Assembly: GCA_028698335.1 (NCBI GenBank)
Contig: JAQVDP010000014.1
Coordinates: 61,117 to 125,116 of the forward strand
Source of the DNA: Nevskiales bacterium
GTDB lineage: Bacteria > Pseudomonadota > Gammaproteobacteria > Nevskiales > Nevskiaceae
Direction of reading: 5' to 3'
Length of the DNA: 64,000 bases
Positions 21,055 to 29,740 of the stretch are shown here, piece by piece. The notes under the pieces are model-generated. The model saw only the letters and a list, made by a program, of their open reading frames with translations. It searched no databases and had not been told where the DNA came from. The translations under genes and the position numbers were made by a program. Numbering within the stretch: the first letter of the stretch is position 1; every line of letters begins with the position of its first letter.

Positions 21055-21141
21055 ATCCCGAAGCCATATGCCCCCCGGAGTACGCGATGCTGCACCCTGC
21101 AAAATGCATTGATACGGCGGCAAATGACCGTTGACGCACCA

Positions 21142-21170
21142 TTGACGCGCTATCTGATTCGACATATACA
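21142..21170 (+). promoter_or_regulatory. Candidate sigma70 promoter of the mrp operon
   Basis: TTGACG (21142-21147), a 17-base spacer and TATACA (21165-21170) form a near-consensus promoter. The start point would lie near 21177, about 30 bases before the mrpE ATG. A second TTGACG at 21131-21136 may be a decoy or alternative -35. This divergent arrangement with nuoA allows joint control. Confidence 0.7.
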
Positions 21171-21206
21171 GTTCTCTCGTCTCGAATCGACCGCAGCGAC
21201 ACGACC

Positions 21207-21680
21207 ATGACCCAGCGCCTGAGTCTCGCCGTGATTCTGACTGCGTTCTGGCTCATGCTCTCCGGGCACTACACACCGCTCCTGCTGCTACTGGGTGCAG
21301 GTTCGATCGCCCTTGTCGTGTGGCTGGCCAGACGCATGGATATCATTGACCGCGAAGGCCGCCCGCTGCAGCTGCTGCTGCGGGCGCCGAGGCTGTGGGC
21401 CTGGCTGTCCGTACAGATCCTGAGCTCGGCATGGAACGTGGGGCGCCGCATCTGGTCCCGCGATGCCGGATGGTCGCCCGAGCTTCGCCGCGTCGACGCC
21501 GACGAGATGTCGGATCTCGCGCTGGTGACCTACGCCAACTCGATCACGCTGACCCCCGGCACGCTGTCGGTGCGGGTCGACGCCGATCACATCGAAGTCC
21601 ACAGCGTCGACTCCGCGTACATCGACGATCTCGAGCGCGGCGAGATGGCGCGGCGCGTCCGCAGGCTGGATGCCGGCTGA
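21207..21680 (+). CDS. mrpE: Mrp-type cation/proton antiporter subunit E
   Basis: The 157-residue protein is a MrpE/MnhE family subunit (two or three N-terminal helices and a cytoplasmic tail). Typical features are LSLAVILTAFWLMLSG, an arginine-rich turn after the second helix, and the family signature LVTYANSITLTPGTLSVRVD followed by EVHSVD. It is the first gene of the plus-strand antiporter operon. The stop overlaps the mrpF start (TGATG). Confidence 0.92.
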   Translation: MTQRLSLAVILTAFWLMLSGHYTPLLLLLGAGSIALVVWLARRMDIIDREGRPLQLLLRAPRLWAWLSVQILSSAWNVGRRIWSRDAGWSPELRRVDADEMSDLALVTYANSITLTPGTLSVRVDADHIEVHSVDSAYIDDLERGEMARRVRRLDAG

Positions 21681-21967
21681 TGCTGCTGGCGATGACTCTC
21701 GGCCTGCTGGTCACGATGCTGCTCGTGCTCGGCCGCGCGCTGATCGGACCGACGCTGTACGACCGCATCCTCGCGGTCAACAGCTTCGGCACCAAGACCG
21801 TGCTGTTCATCGCCGTGGTCGGATTCCTTGCCGGACGCCCCGAGTTTCTCGACATCGCGCTGGTCTATGCGCTGATCAACTTCATCGGCACGGTGGCCGT
21901 CCTGAAGCTCAGTCACTACGGCGAATTCGGCGCATCCTCGCAGGCTGACGGCGGAGACGATCTGTGA
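21680..21967 (+). CDS. mrpF: Mrp-type cation/proton antiporter subunit F
   Basis: MrpF (95 residues, MLLAMTLGLLVTMLL) has three helices. The family motif GRALIGPTLYDRILAVNSFGTKT and a membrane acidic residue in RPEFLDIALVYALINFIGTVAVLK are present. ATG at 21680 shares a base with the mrpE stop. It ends in a GTGA with mrpG. Confidence 0.92.
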   Translation: MLLAMTLGLLVTMLLVLGRALIGPTLYDRILAVNSFGTKTVLFIAVVGFLAGRPEFLDIALVYALINFIGTVAVLKLSHYGEFGASSQADGGDDL

Positions 21968-22308
21968 GTCCGCTCGAGTGGATCAGCAATCTGCTGCTCG
22001 GCGCGGGCCTGCTGTGCCTGTTCACCGGCGCCCTGGGCCTGTACCGCCTGCCCGACTTCTACAGCCGCACGCACGCCGCGAGCATCATCGATACGGCCGC
22101 GGCCGCGCTGGTGGTCGTCGGGCTGGCACTGCGCAGCGACAGCTTCGCGACCATCGTGCGCCTGCTGCTGATCCTGCTGTTCATGTTCTTCACCAGCCCC
22201 ACCGCCTCGCACGCGCTGGCGCAGGCAGCGCTGCAGGACGGCCTGCGGCCGTGGCTGGCGAAGCGCCCGCGCAAGACCCGCGCCCGCTCCGGAGGCGCCG
22301 CCGAGTGA
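21964..22308 (+). CDS. mrpG: Mrp-type cation/proton antiporter subunit G
   Basis: MrpG (114 residues, GTG start) carries the family motif GALGLYRLPDFYSRTHAASIIDT and two further helices with FMFFTSPTASHALAQAA. Start and stop overlap the neighbours by GTGA. The C-terminus is basic (RPRKTRARS), probably cytoplasmic. Confidence 0.92.
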   Translation: MSPLEWISNLLLGAGLLCLFTGALGLYRLPDFYSRTHAASIIDTAAAALVVVGLALRSDSFATIVRLLLILLFMFFTSPTASHALAQAALQDGLRPWLAKRPRKTRARSGGAAE

Positions 22309-23312
22309 ACGGGTTCGTCTGGATCGACATCGTGCTGTTCACGATCCTGGCGGCAACCGCCGTCGGTCTCGCGCGCACGCGTCAGCTCTTCGCCGCGGCG
22401 ATGCTGTCGGGCCTGTTCAGCCTGACCAGCGCATGCATCTTCGTCCTGCAGGATGCGGTCGACGTCGCGTTCACCGAGGCGGCGGTCGGCGCGGGCATGA
22501 CGACGGTGCTGTTTCTCGGCACGCTGGCGCTGACGCGCTCGCGCGAGAAGGTCACGCCACCGCGACGCAGCATTCCGGCCGCGCTGATCGCGATCTTCAC
22601 CGGCGGCGTGCTGATCTATGCCAGCACCGACATGCCGCCCTTCGCCGCGGCCGACACGCCAGTGCAGCAGCATCCGCTGACCCAGCGCTTCCTCGACGAC
22701 TCGATGACCGAGATCGGCGTGCCGAACGTCGTGACCTCGGTGCTCGCCAGCTACCGCGGCTACGACACGCTGGGCGAGACCGTGGTCGTCTTCACGGCGG
22801 CGATCGCCGTGCTGATGCTGCTCGGACGTGGCCGCCCCGCCACCTCCGCCGAGCCGAAGCCGCGGGAGGCGTTGCCGCAGCCGATCCAGCACGACCAGCG
22901 CGTCCTGCGGGTGGTGTCGAAACTGATGCTGCCCTTCATCCTCCTGTTCGCGCTGTACGTGCAGTTTCACGGCGACTACGGTCCCGGGGGCGGCTTCCAG
23001 GCCGGCGTGATCTTCGCCTCGGGCCTGATCCTGTACGCGCTGGTGTTCGGTCTCGATGCCGCGCGCGCGGCGGTCAGTCCGGCGGCGCTGCGGCGGATGG
23101 TGCCGCTCGGGGTCCTGATCTATGCCGGGGTCGGCTTCGCCACGCTGCTGCTCGGCGGCGCCTTTCTCGACTACAACGTGCTCGACGCTCACGACCCCGC
23201 CCATGGGCAGCATCTGGGCATCCTGCTGGTCGAACTCGGCGTCGGCATCACCGTCACCGCCGCGATGCTGATGCTGTTCTACAGCTTCGCCGCAAGGGGC
23301 GTCGGACGATGA
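22305..23312 (+). CDS. mrpB: DUF4040-MrpB fusion (MrpA C-terminal domain joined to MrpB)
   Basis: This 335-residue protein has two parts. Residues 1 to about 180 resemble the DUF4040/MbhD-MbhE-like domain that forms the C-terminal part of MrpA (VDVAFTEAAVGAGMTTVLFLGTLALTR; then TDMPPFAAADTP and YRGYDTLGETVVVFTAAIAVLMLLG). From about 205 to the end it is MrpB/MnhB (SKLMLPFILLFALYVQFHGDYGPGGGFQAGV, FLDYNVL, LGILLVELGVGITVTAAMLMLFYS). GTG at 22305 overlaps mrpG. The NuoL-like half of MrpA is not attached here; separate antiporter-like genes follow downstream. Such unfused or refused forms are known outside the classical Bacillus operon. Confidence 0.9.
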   Translation: MNGFVWIDIVLFTILAATAVGLARTRQLFAAAMLSGLFSLTSACIFVLQDAVDVAFTEAAVGAGMTTVLFLGTLALTRSREKVTPPRRSIPAALIAIFTGGVLIYASTDMPPFAAADTPVQQHPLTQRFLDDSMTEIGVPNVVTSVLASYRGYDTLGETVVVFTAAIAVLMLLGRGRPATSAEPKPREALPQPIQHDQRVLRVVSKLMLPFILLFALYVQFHGDYGPGGGFQAGVIFASGLILYALVFGLDAARAAVSPAALRRMVPLGVLIYAGVGFATLLLGGAFLDYNVLDAHDPAHGQHLGILLVELGVGITVTAAMLMLFYSFAARGVGR

Positions 23313-23671
23313 TCGCCAGCCACTACAACTACTGGATCGCGGTGGTGCTGCTGATGATCGGCCTGTACGTGGTCATGAGCCACAGCAACACGATCAAGAA
23401 GCTGATCGGCCTGAACGTGTTCCAGGTCGCGGTGTTCATGCTGTACATCAGCCTCGGCAAGATCGAGGGGGGCACCGCGCCGATCGTCGACGCCGCGTTC
23501 ACCGTCTATTCGCACCCGCTGCCGCACGTGCTGATCCTGACCGCCATCGTGGTCGGCGTCGCCACGACCGCACTGGGTCTGGCGCTGGTGGTCCGGATCC
23601 ACGAGGCCTACGGCACCACCGACGAGGACGAGGCGCTGATCGCCGATCGCCGGGAAGCCGAGCGCACATGA
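23309..23671 (+). CDS. mrpC: Mrp-type cation/proton antiporter subunit C (NuoK-like)
   Basis: MrpC (120 residues, MIASHYNYWIAVVLL) is homologous to NuoK and has three helices. Recognisable segments are KLIGLNVFQVAVFMLYISLG and PLPHVLILTAIVVGVATTALGLALVVRI. ATG overlaps the preceding stop (ATGA), as does its own stop with mrpD. Confidence 0.93.
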   Translation: MIASHYNYWIAVVLLMIGLYVVMSHSNTIKKLIGLNVFQVAVFMLYISLGKIEGGTAPIVDAAFTVYSHPLPHVLILTAIVVGVATTALGLALVVRIHEAYGTTDEDEALIADRREAERT

Positions 23672-25149
23672 TCGCCCACCTGCCCATCCTGCAGGTGGCG
23701 CTTCCCCTGCTCGCCGCCCCGCTCTGTGTGCTGCTGCGCAGCGCGCGCGCTGCCTGGTGGATCTATCTGCTGGCGTCGGTCGCCGCATTCGGATCGGCGC
23801 TGTTGCTGGCGTCGTCGGTCGCGACACACGGACCGCTGCACTACGCGGTCGGCAACTGGGCACCGCCGTTCGGGATCGCCTACGTGATCGATGCCGCCAA
23901 CGCCTTCGTGCTGGTGCTGGTCAGCGGCATCGCCGTCGCCACCGCAATCTACGCGCCCCGCAGCATTGCCGCCGAGATCGATCCGCAGCGCGTCTATCTG
24001 TACTACGCCTGCCTGTGCCTGTGCCTGACCGGCCTGCTCGGCATCGTCGCCACCGGCGATGCCTTCAACGTCTTCGTCTTCCTCGAGATCTCGTCGCTGT
24101 CGTCGTATGCGCTGATCGCGCTGGGCAAACGGCGTCAGGCGCTGCTCGCAGCCTTCCGCTACCTGGTCATGGGGACGCTCGGCGGCACCTTCGTCCTGAT
24201 CGGCATCGGTCTGGCCTACGCCGTCACCGGCACGCTCAACATGGCCGATCTGGCCCAGCGCCTGCCGGCCCTGTACGGCAACCGCACCCTGACCGCCGCG
24301 GTGGGCTTCGTCAGCGTCGGACTGGCGATCAAGGCGGCGGTATTCCCGCTGCACGCATGGCTGCCGTCGGCCTACGCCGAGGCGCCTTCGGCCGCAGGCG
24401 TATTCCTGTCGGCCACCGGGACCAAGGTCGCGATCTACGCATTCCTGCGCTTCGCCTTCGGCATCTTCGGCGCAGGGCTGGTCTTCGGCCACCTGCCGAT
24501 GAGCGCCCTGATCCTGATCGTCGGCACCGCCGCGATGCTCGCCGGCGCCGCGATCGCCTGTTACCAGGACGACCTCAAGCGCATCCTGGCCTGGTCCAGC
24601 GTCGGCCAGATCGGCTATATCGTCGTCGGCCTCGGGCTGGCGTCGCAGCAGGGGCTGAGCGCCGCGTTTCTGCATATCTCGGCGCACGCCCTGATCAAGG
24701 GGGGGCTGTTCGCCACCGCCGGTATCGTCGCGTTGCGTCTGGGCACCACCCGCATCGACGCGCTCGCCGGGCTGGCCCGCTCGGCGCCGGCGGTGTTCGT
24801 CGCGCTGCTGCTGGGCGGTCTCGGCCTGATCGGCGTGCCGCTGACCGCAGGCTTCGTCAGCAAGTGGGCGCTGGTCATGGCGCTGATCGAGGCCGACCAG
24901 TGGGCCGTGATCGCCGCGGTGTTGCTCAGTTCCCTGCTGGCGCTGGTCTACGTCGGCCGCATCATCGAGGTGGCATGGTTCCGCGAACCACCGTTGCTGG
25001 CCGACACGGCGCAGCCATCGACACCGGCGCCGATGGCGCTGGCGATGTGGGGACTGGTCGGCGTCAGCCTCGTCGCCGGGGTCTACGCGGCGCCGCTGAG
25101 CCGCGCCGCCACCGCGGCGGCCGCGGCGCTGCTGGGAACCGCGCCATGA
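23668..25149 (+). CDS. mrpD: Mrp-type antiporter subunit D (first NuoL/M/N-like subunit)
   Basis: This 493-residue protein is a proton-conducting antiporter-like subunit of about 14 helices. Charged residues typical of ion-translocating homologs are present: Glu in FVFLEISSLSSYALIALG, Lys in GLAIKAAVFPLHAWLPSAYAEAPS, Lys in SATGTKVAIYAFLRF and Lys in GFVSKWALV. It is closest to MrpD by context (directly after mrpC, ATGA overlap). It is the first of three such subunits in this operon. Confidence 0.93.
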   Translation: MIAHLPILQVALPLLAAPLCVLLRSARAAWWIYLLASVAAFGSALLLASSVATHGPLHYAVGNWAPPFGIAYVIDAANAFVLVLVSGIAVATAIYAPRSIAAEIDPQRVYLYYACLCLCLTGLLGIVATGDAFNVFVFLEISSLSSYALIALGKRRQALLAAFRYLVMGTLGGTFVLIGIGLAYAVTGTLNMADLAQRLPALYGNRTLTAAVGFVSVGLAIKAAVFPLHAWLPSAYAEAPSAAGVFLSATGTKVAIYAFLRFAFGIFGAGLVFGHLPMSALILIVGTAAMLAGAAIACYQDDLKRILAWSSVGQIGYIVVGLGLASQQGLSAAFLHISAHALIKGGLFATAGIVALRLGTTRIDALAGLARSAPAVFVALLLGGLGLIGVPLTAGFVSKWALVMALIEADQWAVIAAVLLSSLLALVYVGRIIEVAWFREPPLLADTAQPSTPAPMALAMWGLVGVSLVAGVYAAPLSRAATAAAAALLGTAP

Positions 25150-26681
25150 CCGCGCTCTTCGATGCCCTGATGCAGAACCCGGCTGTCGCGCTGTGGATCG
25201 CGCCGCTGATTCCGCTGGCCGCCGCCGCAAGCAGCGCCCTGCTGGGGGGGCGGCGGAACCTGCGCGAGGGCATCACCGTCACCGCCGGCGTCATATCGGC
25301 AGCGCTGGCGGTGGCGCTGTGGCCACATGCCGAGGCCGGGCTGCGTGTGACGCTGTGGGACTGGCTGCCGGGGCTGACGCTGGCCTTCGAACTCGAACCG
25401 TTGGGGCTGCTGTTCGCAACCGTGGCGTCGGTGCTGTGGCCGATCACTTCGGTCTACGCCGCCGGGTATCTGCGCGGCAACGACGAACAGCATCAGTCGC
25501 GCTTCTTCGCCTGTTTCGCGCTGGCCATCGCCGCGGCGATCGGGATCGCCTTCTCTGCGAACCTGATCACGCTGTTCATCTGCTACGAGCTGCTGACACT
25601 GTCGACCTGGCCGCTGGTGACCCACAAGGGCAACGCCGACGCCCGCAAGGGCGGCCGGACCTATCTGCTGATCCTGATCGGCACGTCGGTGGGGCTGCTG
25701 CTGCCGGCGATCATCTGGACCTATGTCCTCAGCGGCACCACGGCGTTTCGCAGCGGCGGCATCCTGGCGGGTCAGGCCGGCAATGCCACGCTGACGGTCC
25801 TCTATGCGCTGTTCCTGTTCGGCATCGGCAAGGCCGCGCTGATGCCGTTCCATCGCTGGCTGCCGGCGGCGATGGTGGCGCCGACACCGGTCAGCGCGCT
25901 GCTGCACGCGGTGGCGGTGGTCAAGGCCGGCGTGTTCACCGTGATGAAGGTCAGCATCTACACCTTCGGGCTCGATACGATCCGCAGCTCCGGTGCCGGC
26001 GAGCTGATGATGTGGGTCGCGGCGCTGACGATGCTGACGACCGCGGCCATTGCGCTGACGCAGGACAACCTCAAGGCCCGGCTCGCGTATTCGACGATCA
26101 GCCAGCTCGCCTACATCACGCTCGGCGCGGCGCTCGCGGTCAAGACCGCCGTGCTGGAGGGCGCGCTGCATATCGCGACGCATGCCGTTGGCAAGATCAC
26201 CCTGTTCTTCTGTGCCGGCGCGATCTACACCGCCGCGCACAAGACCCGGGTCAGCGAACTCGACGGCATGGGCATGCGCATGCCGTACACCTTCGCCGCG
26301 TTCACGCTGGCGTCGATGTCGATCGTCGGTCTGCCGCCGCTGGCCGGCAGCTGGGACAAACTGCTGCTGATGGAAGGCGCGCTCGACGCCGGCTTCCCGC
26401 TGATGATGGGCGTGCTGATGCTCGGGTCGCTGCTCAGCCTGGGCTATCTGCTGCCGATTCCGATCCGGGCCTTCTTCCGTCCGGCTCCGGGCGCGGCGTC
26501 CGACGACCGCGTCATCACCGACTTTCCCGACGGCGACCCGCCGCCGCGGCCGGTGCCGATGCAGGAAGCCCCGCTGGCCTGTGTCGTGCCGCTGTGCATC
26601 ACCGCGGTCACCTGCGTCGCGATGTTCTTCCTGGAAGACCGCTTGATCGCGCCGCTGGCGCGCGTGCTGGAGGGCCCATGA
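25146..26681 (+). CDS. Second antiporter-like (NuoL/M/N-type) subunit of the Mrp cluster
   Basis: The 511-residue protein (MTALFDALMQNPAV) belongs to the proton-conducting transporter family. Glu in LFICYELLTLSTWPLVTHKG, Lys in GIGKAALMPFHRWLPAAM, the VAPTPVSALLHAVAVVKAGV segment and Lys in GSWDKLLLM match the translocation residues. It may take the role of the NuoL-like half of MrpA, or be an extra channel. Its ATG overlaps the mrpD stop, so it is translated with it. The assignment to MrpA versus MrpD type needs a phylogeny. Confidence 0.9.
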   Translation: MTALFDALMQNPAVALWIAPLIPLAAAASSALLGGRRNLREGITVTAGVISAALAVALWPHAEAGLRVTLWDWLPGLTLAFELEPLGLLFATVASVLWPITSVYAAGYLRGNDEQHQSRFFACFALAIAAAIGIAFSANLITLFICYELLTLSTWPLVTHKGNADARKGGRTYLLILIGTSVGLLLPAIIWTYVLSGTTAFRSGGILAGQAGNATLTVLYALFLFGIGKAALMPFHRWLPAAMVAPTPVSALLHAVAVVKAGVFTVMKVSIYTFGLDTIRSSGAGELMMWVAALTMLTTAAIALTQDNLKARLAYSTISQLAYITLGAALAVKTAVLEGALHIATHAVGKITLFFCAGAIYTAAHKTRVSELDGMGMRMPYTFAAFTLASMSIVGLPPLAGSWDKLLLMEGALDAGFPLMMGVLMLGSLLSLGYLLPIPIRAFFRPAPGAASDDRVITDFPDGDPPPRPVPMQEAPLACVVPLCITAVTCVAMFFLEDRLIAPLARVLEGP

Positions 26682-26965
26682 ACGACCGACCCAGCTGGTT
26701 CGAGGATCCGGCCAAGGTCACCCGGCTGGTCCGGGTGCTGTACGGCCTGTGCGCACTGATGTTCGTCGCCGATCTGCTGTACCGCAAGCACGCGCATTTC
26801 GGCTTCGAGAACGTGTTCGGCTTCTACGCGATCTACGGCTTCGTCGCCTGCGTTGCGCTGGTGCTTGCGGCCAAACTGCTGCGCAGGATCCTGATGCGGC
26901 GCGAGGATTACTACGACGCCCCCGAAACGCGGGAGACCGCGCCGCACCGGGAGGACGCGCATTGA
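26678..26965 (+). CDS. Small two-helix membrane protein in the Mrp cluster
   Basis: I do not recognise a named family for this 95-residue protein. It has an N-terminal amphipathic or basic stretch (PAKVTRLVRV), a helix at about 20-37 (LYGLCALMFVADLLY), a short loop KHAHFGFENVFG, a second helix at about 48-70 (FYAIYGFVACVALVLAAKLL) and a charged tail. It overlaps both neighbours (ATGA before, TTGA after), so it is very probably a subunit or assembly factor of the same antiporter complex. It does not resemble MrpC, F or G. Confidence 0.8.
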   Translation: MNDRPSWFEDPAKVTRLVRVLYGLCALMFVADLLYRKHAHFGFENVFGFYAIYGFVACVALVLAAKLLRRILMRREDYYDAPETRETAPHREDAH

Positions 26966-28653
26966 TCCTGCACCCCGCCTATCTGCTGATCCTGGGCGCG
27001 CTGCCGCTGCCCTGGCTCAAACAGCCGATCCGCAGCGCGTGGATGCTGCTGCTGCCGATCGTCGGCATGGTCGGGCTGTGGTCGATCCCCGACGGCCACT
27101 ACGCGCTGCTGACGCTGTACGACGTGAAGATGGAGCTGCTGCGCGTCGACGCGCTGTCGCGCGTGTTCGCCAGCATCTTCCTGGTGGCGACGATGCTGGC
27201 GGTGATCTACGCCCTCAACCTGCGCGAGAGCGTGCAGCAGGTCGCCACCCTGACCTATGCCGGCAGCGCGATCGGCGGCGTGCTCGCCGGCGATCTGCTG
27301 ACGCTGTTCGTGTACTGGGAGATGACCGGCCTGACCTCGGTGTTCCTGATCTGGGCCCGGCGCTCGGAGCGCGCGTACCGCGCCGGCATGCGCTATCTCG
27401 CGGTCCAGGTGCTGTCCGGCCTGCTGCTGCTCGCCGGCCTGATCATCCACTATCGCGGCACCGGCAGCGTCAGCTTCAACACGCTCGGACTCGATGCGCC
27501 CGGCGGCTGGCTGATCCTGACCGCGATCGGGATCAAGTGCGCGTTCCCGGTGCTGCACAGCTGGCTGCAGGACACCTACCCCGAGGCGACGATCGTCGGC
27601 ACCGTGGTGCTGTCGTCGTTCACCACCAAGCTCGGGATCTACGCGCTGGCCCGCGGCTACGCCGGTACCGAGGAACTGATCTGGATCGGCGCGGTGATGA
27701 CCTGCTTCCCGATCTTCTACGCGGTGATCGAGAACGATCTGCGCCGTGTCCTCGCCTACAGCCTGATCAACCAGCTCGGATTCATGGTCGTCGGCATCGG
27801 CATCGGCACCGAGATGGGCGTCAACGGCGCGGTGGCGCACGCGGTCGCCGACATCCTGTTCAAGGGCCTGCTGTTCATGAGCATGGGCGCGGTGCTGCTG
27901 CGCACCGGCACCGTCAACGGCTCCGAGCTCGGCGGCCTGTTCAAGTCGATGCCGCAGACCGCGACGTTCTGCATGGTCGGCGCCGCGTCGATCTCGGCGT
28001 TTCCGCTATTTTCGGGCTTCGTCACCAAGTCGATGATCATGACCGCGGTCGCCGAGGAACATCGCACCGTGATCTGGCTGATGCTGCTGTTCGCCTCGGC
28101 CGGCGTATTCCATCACGCCGGCATCAAGATCCCGTTCTTCGCGTTCTTCGCGCACGACCGCGGCTACCGCGTCGAGGAAGCGCCGTTGAACATGCGCATC
28201 GCGATGGGCAGCGCCGCGGCGCTGTGCATCCTGATCGGCTGTGCGCCGGAGCTGCTCTACGGCCTGCTGCCGTACCCGGTCGAATACGTGCCCTACACGA
28301 CAGCCCATGTGATCAACCAGACCCAGTTGCTGCTGTTGTCGGCGATGGCGTTCACGGTCCTGATGCGCACCGGCATCTATCCGCCCGAGCTGCGCTCGGT
28401 CAATCTCGACTTCGACTGGTTCTACCGCCGCCTGTTGCCGGCCACGGCGGGCACTGCGACCCGCATCATCGATGGCGCCCGCAACGGCGTGCTTGCGCCG
28501 CTGCAGCGCGGCGCCGCGACGGCGCTGCGCATCGCGCAGACCCCGCTGAGGGCACAGGGCTGGCTGGCACTGCCCTGGACCACCAGTCTGATGATCGCGT
28601 GGACCGTGCTGCTGCTCGGAGCCCTGCTCCTGCTCGCGCTGCTGCGCGCCTGA
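26962..28653 (+). CDS. Third antiporter-like (NuoL/M/N-type) subunit of the Mrp cluster
   Basis: A 563-residue proton-conducting transporter subunit. Glu in LFVYWEMTGLTSVFLIW, Lys in GIKCAFPVLHSWLQDTYPEA, Lys in SFTTKLGIYALARGY and Lys in GFVTKSMIM are the expected polar membrane residues. The C-terminal part after LLYGLLPYPVEYVPY holds a DWFYRR motif like that of NuoL/MrpA-type proteins and ends in another helix. The start is taken as TTG at 26962, overlapping the stop of the small upstream gene (TTGA); no better start is visible and the N-terminus LILHPAYLLIL fits the family. It is the last gene of the operon. Confidence 0.88.
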   Translation: MILHPAYLLILGALPLPWLKQPIRSAWMLLLPIVGMVGLWSIPDGHYALLTLYDVKMELLRVDALSRVFASIFLVATMLAVIYALNLRESVQQVATLTYAGSAIGGVLAGDLLTLFVYWEMTGLTSVFLIWARRSERAYRAGMRYLAVQVLSGLLLLAGLIIHYRGTGSVSFNTLGLDAPGGWLILTAIGIKCAFPVLHSWLQDTYPEATIVGTVVLSSFTTKLGIYALARGYAGTEELIWIGAVMTCFPIFYAVIENDLRRVLAYSLINQLGFMVVGIGIGTEMGVNGAVAHAVADILFKGLLFMSMGAVLLRTGTVNGSELGGLFKSMPQTATFCMVGAASISAFPLFSGFVTKSMIMTAVAEEHRTVIWLMLLFASAGVFHHAGIKIPFFAFFAHDRGYRVEEAPLNMRIAMGSAAALCILIGCAPELLYGLLPYPVEYVPYTTAHVINQTQLLLLSAMAFTVLMRTGIYPPELRSVNLDFDWFYRRLLPATAGTATRIIDGARNGVLAPLQRGAATALRIAQTPLRAQGWLALPWTTSLMIAWTVLLLGALLLLALLRA

Positions 28654-28670
28654 CGGCAACCCGAGGGGCT

Positions 28671-29576
28671 TTAGCCCTTGCCGCGCGTGCGCGTGCGCCC
28701 CGGACGGGCGTTGCGCTCGATGTACTCGATGATGCGCGTCGCAACGTCGATCTCGCAGGTCTTCTCGATGCCTTCGAGTCCGGGCGAGGCGTTGACCTCG
28801 AGCACCATCGGCCCGCGTTCGGTGCGCAACAGGTCGACACCGGCGACGCTGAGGCCGATGACCCGCGCGGCCCGCAACGCGGTCTCCCGTTCCTCCGGGG
28901 TGATGCGGATCCGGCGCGCGCTGGCGCCGCGATGCAGGTTGGCCCGGAACTCACCCGCTCGCGCGGTGCGCTGCATCGCGGCGACGACCTTGTCGCCGAC
29001 GACAAGGCAGCGGATGTCGGACCCGCGCGCCTCGGCGACGAAGTTCTGGACCAGGAAGTAGGCGTCGAGACCGCGGAATGCGTCGATCACCGATTCGGCC
29101 GCCTGGGCGGTTTCGGCCAGCACCACCCCCTGCCCCTGCGCCCCCTCGACCAGCTTGATCACCAGCGGCGCGCCGCCGGCCAGCGCCATCACCCCGGCGG
29201 TGTCGTCGGGCGAGTGCGCGAACGCGGTGCACGGCATCCCGATCCCCTTGCGCGCCAGCAGCTGCAGTGCGCGCAGCTTGTCGCGCGCGCGGGTGATCGC
29301 AACCGATTCACCCACCGAGTAGACCCCCATCATCTCGAACTGGCGCAGCACCGCGGTGCCGTAGAACGTCACCGATGCACCGATGCGCGGAATCACCGCG
29401 TCGAAACCGCCCAGGCGACGCCCGCGATACCAGATCTCGGGCTTGCCGGGCACCAGGCTGATATAGCAGCGCAGCACGTCGATCACGCGGACCTGATGCC
29501 CGCGCGCTTCGGCCGCCTCGACCAGGCGCCGCGTCGAGTACAGGCGACGGTTGCGCGACAGGATGGCGATGTTCAT
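28671..29576 (-). CDS. rimK: RimK family alpha-L-glutamate ligase (ATP-grasp)
   Basis: The 301-residue protein is an ATP-grasp ligase. RimK adds glutamate residues to the C-terminus of ribosomal protein S6. Visible elements: an N-terminal pre-ATP-grasp domain ([18 protein letters not shown]), the phosphate-binding loop near [14 protein letters not shown], and the metal-binding [12 protein letters not shown] near the C-terminus. It converges with the mrp operon, with stops 17 bases apart. Substrate is by homology only; related ligases act on other acceptors. Confidence 0.9.
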   Translation of the reverse strand: MNIAILSRNRRLYSTRRLVEAAEARGHQVRVIDVLRCYISLVPGKPEIWYRGRRLGGFDAVIPRIGASVTFYGTAVLRQFEMMGVYSVGESVAITRARDKLRALQLLARKGIGMPCTAFAHSPDDTAGVMALAGGAPLVIKLVEGAQGQGVVLAETAQAAESVIDAFRGLDAYFLVQNFVAEARGSDIRCLVVGDKVVAAMQRTARAGEFRANLHRGASARRIRITPEERETALRAARVIGLSVAGVDLLRTERGPMVLEVNASPGLEGIEKTCEIDVATRIIEYIERNARPGRTRTRGKG

Positions 29577-29740
29577 CGCAGCGCACCCCGCTGCGGGCGT
29601 CGCCGCCGGCTCACGCCCCGATCGCTGCCACCGCCTGTCGTCGTCATCGTCCTCGCCTTTGTCCCGCCTCGTCCGGCCGCGCAGGATATTGCGCTTCGGC
29701 CCGGCTCTCTATACTGACCGCAAACATGGAGGACCATCCG

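Noticed and set aside
28654..28680. GGGGCTTTAGCCC as a bidirectional terminator between the mrp operon and rimK
   Set aside because: The stem is very short and has no T-run.
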